Positions 61,161-64,000 of a DNA stretch of 64,000 nucleotides are shown here, in pieces. Positions within the stretch are counted from its first letter, which is position 1. The number at the start of each line of letters is the position of its first letter. Source of the DNA: Labilibaculum manganireducens (GTDB lineage Bacteria > Bacteroidota > Bacteroidia > Bacteroidales > Marinifilaceae); assembly GCF_002843385.1 (NCBI RefSeq), contig NZ_MVDE01000008.1, positions 1-64,000 of the forward strand, written 5' to 3'. Below the pieces are notes generated by a model. That model saw only the letters and a program-made list of their open reading frames with translations, did no database searches and had not been told where the DNA came from. The position numbers were made by a program, and so were the translations under genes.

Positions 61161-61191
61161 TTGCCAGATTTCATCTTATTTTTTACATTTG
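61161..61191 (+). promoter_or_regulatory. Bacteroidota-type promoter of the TPR–LuxR gene
   Basis: TTG at 61161–61163 and TACATTTG at 61184–61191 are separated by 20 bp, the normal -33/-7 spacing. A start of transcription near 61197 gives a leader of about 20 nt. The rest of the 378-bp gap (60839–61160) shows no gene; it should hold the promoter of the divergent secreted cluster. Confidence 0.75.
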
Positions 61192-61216
61192 ACTACCCTT
61201 TACATTATTTTTATTT

Positions 61217-63493
61217 ATGACAGCAAAAAAAATCCTCTCACTCCTCCTGTTTCTCATTTCTATTTCGGGATATACACAGTCAAAAATCGATTCACTGATC
61301 CTTATTTCTAAAACACAATACGGAACAGAACAACTTCGAACAAATTTGAAAATAGCTGAGACATTTGGCTATGGTGAAAATGGAGATACGATTATTTATT
61401 ATGCCTCTCGATGCCAAGAGCAGGCCATTGCATTAAACGACTCTATTGCCCTTCTTAAATCAACTCTTTACTGGGGCTCTGGTCTGTTTTCGAAGCAAAT
61501 GTATTTAGAGGCTGTAAAAAAGACAGATACTATTTTTGAATTGGCTGAAAAACTGAAGAAAAAAGATGAAATTGTACAGGGTCTATACCTAAAAGCTAAG
61601 TGTTACCAACGCCTTCATGAATATCCAAAAGCCATAGACCTTTATCAGAAAGCATACGATCATTCAATGAAAATACTTGCTGAAGAGGAAAACAAACACA
61701 TTGGAGAATATTGCAAAGGCGTTTTGAAACAAATGACTTACTGTTATTGGTATGCCTCCAAAATGTCGGAAGGAATTGAACTTTTCAATTCACTCATTGA
61801 AAAAAACCAGAACGTATCGGATAACATCAAACGAGCCTATTACTCCAATATCGCTTTTCTTTACAATCAAAATTCTGATTTAATAAAGGCTGAAAACTAT
61901 TTATTAAAAGCCGTAGAAATTAGTCAAAACAGTACGAATTGGAAAGACAACTTTCAGGACTTAGCCTACTTAGGTGTTTTGTACACATCAAAAGGCAGGT
62001 ATGACAAAGCAATTATCAATTATAAAAAGGCCCTGACTCTTGCACAAGAACAGGACGACACCAATATGATTTCCTATATAAATACCAATTTAGGTAAATG
62101 CTACGAGCACATTGGTGATTTACGAGCCGGGGTATCTTTACTTTATGATGGAATTGAAATATTTCACAACAGAAAAGACAGCATAGGAATTGCAATAGGT
62201 TATCTGCAGCTGGGAAATCTCATGGCAAAATGGAATAACTATAAGGATGCCAAAAAGTATTACAAAAAATCATTGAATTGCAATCAAAGTTTAGGACTAA
62301 AAGCCAAAGTTGCTGAAGTAAATCTTGATCTCGCCATTAATTTCATGTTAAACAACGAAAAGGATTCAAGTTTGTATTATTTGGCCGCTACAGAAAATTT
62401 ACTTGCCAATTGCCAAGACCAAAAGTTTATAGCCACTTATCTCATTTACAAAGCAGAAAATATTTTAAAATTTGATTCGGAACCAGACAAAGCATTAAAA
62501 CATGCCATAAAAGCTCAATGTTTAGCAAAAAAATTCAATATAATTCCGACGGCCAATTTAAGTAAACTCACCATAGGTAAGTGCTACATGGCAATGGATA
62601 GTCTTTTGCCGGCAAAAAAATATATTCTTAGCAGTTGGAGAAACTATAAATCGATGAAACGGCTTTACGAACGCGCCAGTGCAGCAAAAAGTCTTTCAAT
62701 AATTTATAAAAAATTGCAGCAGCCTGACAGTGCCTATTTTTATCTTGCCGAGACAGATAAAATTAATTCAAAAATTCGTGAACGGGATCAAACCCTGGCT
62801 TTGTATAAGAAAGATAGTGATTTTGCTATGCTGCTGGCAAAAAAAGAAAAAGAGCTGCTTACAAAAGAAAACAAGCGTCTGTTTAATCGAATTTTTTCAC
62901 TTCGACTCTTCTACATTTCATTATGTCTCCTCCTTACAGGATTCCTTTTTCTGTATCTGAAACGAAAAACGAAACGATTTCATAAGGAAATCAATAAAAA
63001 TGAATTGGCAAAAAAAGAATTGGAGAAGGAAACAAAGAAACACAAATCAGCAATATCGAATTCAAAAGACTTAATTCAAGCCAAGGAGATTATTATTGAA
63101 GAGCTAAATGCAAAACTAAAACAGAATCAACTCATCGCCCCAAACAATTCTGAATTTAACGAAATAGAATGTCTGCTCAGCTCTAAACTAAGTACTGAAG
63201 AAGATTGGGACGACTACCTATTCTTGTTCACCCGAAAAAACCCTCACTTCATTAGTAATCTTAAAAGCAAATATCCTTTTCTATCACGAAATGAGATCAT
63301 GATATTTATTCTTATCAAACTTGGCTTAACAACCCGCGAAATGGCAGGAATCCTCATGATTTCACCCTCAAGTGTAAATACAGCCCGCTATCGCCTTAGA
63401 AAAAAGCTGGATCTGAAACCAACTGAAAAACTGGAAAATATAGTAGAAGGTATGCAAAAACACTCAAAAACGGAACCCATTGGCGAATGCTAA
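61217..63493 (+). CDS. Membrane TPR protein with C-terminal LuxR-type DNA-binding domain
   Basis: 758 residues with a signal peptide (about 1–21). TPR-like helices fill about 30–540 (KYKKALTLAQEQDDTN, GYLQLGNLMAKWNNYKDAKK). A single membrane helix (LFYISLCLLLTGFLFLYL) lies near 560–580, then a coiled coil, then a GerE/LuxR helix-turn-helix (LSRNEIMIFILIKLGLTTRE, MAGILMISPSSVNTARYRLR) at about 690–745. This Bacteroidota layout carries an outside or periplasmic TPR sensor with a cytosolic HTH. Ligand and targets are unknown; the secreted cluster opposite is the natural candidate. Confidence 0.9.
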   Translation: MTAKKILSLLLFLISISGYTQSKIDSLILISKTQYGTEQLRTNLKIAETFGYGENGDTIIYYASRCQEQAIALNDSIALLKSTLYWGSGLFSKQMYLEAVKKTDTIFELAEKLKKKDEIVQGLYLKAKCYQRLHEYPKAIDLYQKAYDHSMKILAEEENKHIGEYCKGVLKQMTYCYWYASKMSEGIELFNSLIEKNQNVSDNIKRAYYSNIAFLYNQNSDLIKAENYLLKAVEISQNSTNWKDNFQDLAYLGVLYTSKGRYDKAIINYKKALTLAQEQDDTNMISYINTNLGKCYEHIGDLRAGVSLLYDGIEIFHNRKDSIGIAIGYLQLGNLMAKWNNYKDAKKYYKKSLNCNQSLGLKAKVAEVNLDLAINFMLNNEKDSSLYYLAATENLLANCQDQKFIATYLIYKAENILKFDSEPDKALKHAIKAQCLAKKFNIIPTANLSKLTIGKCYMAMDSLLPAKKYILSSWRNYKSMKRLYERASAAKSLSIIYKKLQQPDSAYFYLAETDKINSKIRERDQTLALYKKDSDFAMLLAKKEKELLTKENKRLFNRIFSLRLFYISLCLLLTGFLFLYLKRKTKRFHKEINKNELAKKELEKETKKHKSAISNSKDLIQAKEIIIEELNAKLKQNQLIAPNNSEFNEIECLLSSKLSTEEDWDDYLFLFTRKNPHFISNLKSKYPFLSRNEIMIFILIKLGLTTREMAGILMISPSSVNTARYRLRKKLDLKPTEKLENIVEGMQKHSKTEPIGEC

Positions 63494-63541
63494 GAAAACA
63501 AACTGAGAAACCAGACAATATTGTATAGGCTAATTATATCA

Positions 63542-63582
63542 ACAATAAAAGAGCATTTCCAAACAGAAATACTCTTTTATTG
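63542..63582. terminator. Strong bidirectional terminator
   Basis: An 18-bp stem with one mismatch (ACAATAAAAGAG and CTCTTTTATTGT outer arms, ATTTC/GAAAT inner) separates the TPR–LuxR gene from the right-edge gene. Confidence 0.8.
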
Positions 63583-63597
63583 TCAGCATAACATTGT

Positions 63598-63825
63598 CTA
63601 TTTCACAGTTTTCTTCAAGGTTCCCAAATAAGTCCGATTCAGATCTCTTGTTTTTACTGCTTCATCTATTTTCATTTGTGTTTCGGCATCAACATTAAAT
63701 ACTTCATTGCGGCCATAGGCATCAAAATAATGAAGATAATCTTTAAACATATCAAAAGTCATGTGAGTGGTCGGAACTTTACTGCCCGAAGGCATCAGAA
63801 CTCTTGCCAAAGCCCAATGACTCAT
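63598..63825 (-). CDS. Small or broken protein at the right edge, unknown
   Basis: 75 residues (MSHWALARVLMPSGSKVPTT at the start), no family recognised. AGGA precedes the ATG, so it could be a real small gene. Just upstream, another frame reads to the edge through ALHDGAKSRELSKRMFLKVI, which resembles this protein's own end (IDEAVKTRDLNRTYLGTLKK). This suggests a partial duplication or a frameshifted longer gene. The window edge prevents a decision. Confidence 0.4.
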   Translation of the reverse strand: MSHWALARVLMPSGSKVPTTHMTFDMFKDYLHYFDAYGRNEVFNVDAETQMKIDEAVKTRDLNRTYLGTLKKTVK

Positions 63826-64000
63826 GGGTTCCTATATCCATCTTAAAATTATTGTCGGTAGTCTTAATTACTTTTAAAAACATTCTTTTACTAAGTTCCC
63901 TCGATTTCGCACCATCATGTAATGCTTTACCCACTTCTTGGTTCGATAAGGCATTATTTTTGTGGTGATTAAACTGGTAATTTTAAAATTTGTAATGATG

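Overview
The window comes from a Bacteroidota chromosome, most likely a marine or sediment facultative anaerobe near the Marinilabiliales/Marinifilaceae. This rests on gene content (GH97 and GH2 glycosidases, TonB-C/YwqK-type secreted protein, TPR–LuxR regulator, bifunctional GshAB, PurT), on TAnnTTTG-type promoters, on weak or absent Shine-Dalgarno sites, and on AT-rich intergenic DNA with hairpin repeats. Katg/PerR and OhrR sit beside oxygen-sensitive glycyl-radical and Fe–S enzymes, which fits an anaerobe that meets oxygen. No rRNA, tRNA, CRISPR array or intact insertion sequence was seen.

Layout. 1–4.9 kb: a 135-bp repeat array, purT, a small coiled-coil protein, a truncated globin, a hypothetical protein, then about 1.2 kb of gene-poor AT-rich DNA with 21-bp repeats. 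4.9–9.9 kb: a tight four-gene operon much more AT-rich than its surroundings: a phosphoribosyltransferase-like protein, an ORC/CDC6-like P-loop ATPase, an unrecognised protein with two CARF/Rossmann-like motifs, and an N6-adenine methyltransferase fused to a type I target-recognition domain. No nuclease is recognisable. This is the best candidate for an undescribed or little-described defence system. 10–13.3 kb: small envelope and hypothetical genes and a five-copy 169-bp repeat array.

13.3–31.8 kb: oligoendopeptidase F, pyrimidine-dimer glycosylase, a CDF metal transporter, a perR–katG operon with a clear operator, a DUF6055-like lipoprotein, GH97, a glycyl-radical enzyme with its activase (all seven HypD active-site residues I recall line up at one constant offset, so probably 4-hydroxyproline dehydratase), an M61 peptidase, a YkgJ protein and a ThrE exporter. 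32–39.6 kb: SulP transporter, then a metal/Fe–S maturation-like cluster (two MinD-type ferredoxin ATPases, DUF89/ARMT1-like protein, two NifX-like proteins, two DUF5320 proteins, a DUF134 regulator) and an SDR. 40–48.3 kb: stand-alone trpB with a candidate attenuator leader, ArfB-like hydrolase, class I fumarase, and an OhrR-type regulator–MATE–GshAB operon, then DoxX. 48.4–64 kb: RecQ, an MFS transporter, GH2 beta-galactosidase, an ECF-like sigma factor with membrane partners, a three-gene secreted cluster of unknown function facing a membrane TPR–LuxR regulator, and a broken or duplicated small gene at the right edge.

Several features are regulatory and can be read directly: intrinsic terminators, GAGAAT/ATTCTC palindromes before perR and before the DUF134 gene, a 33/34-identical leader placed just before two unrelated genes 14 kb apart, and a family of inverted-repeat elements ending in GAGG(G/A)TGT.
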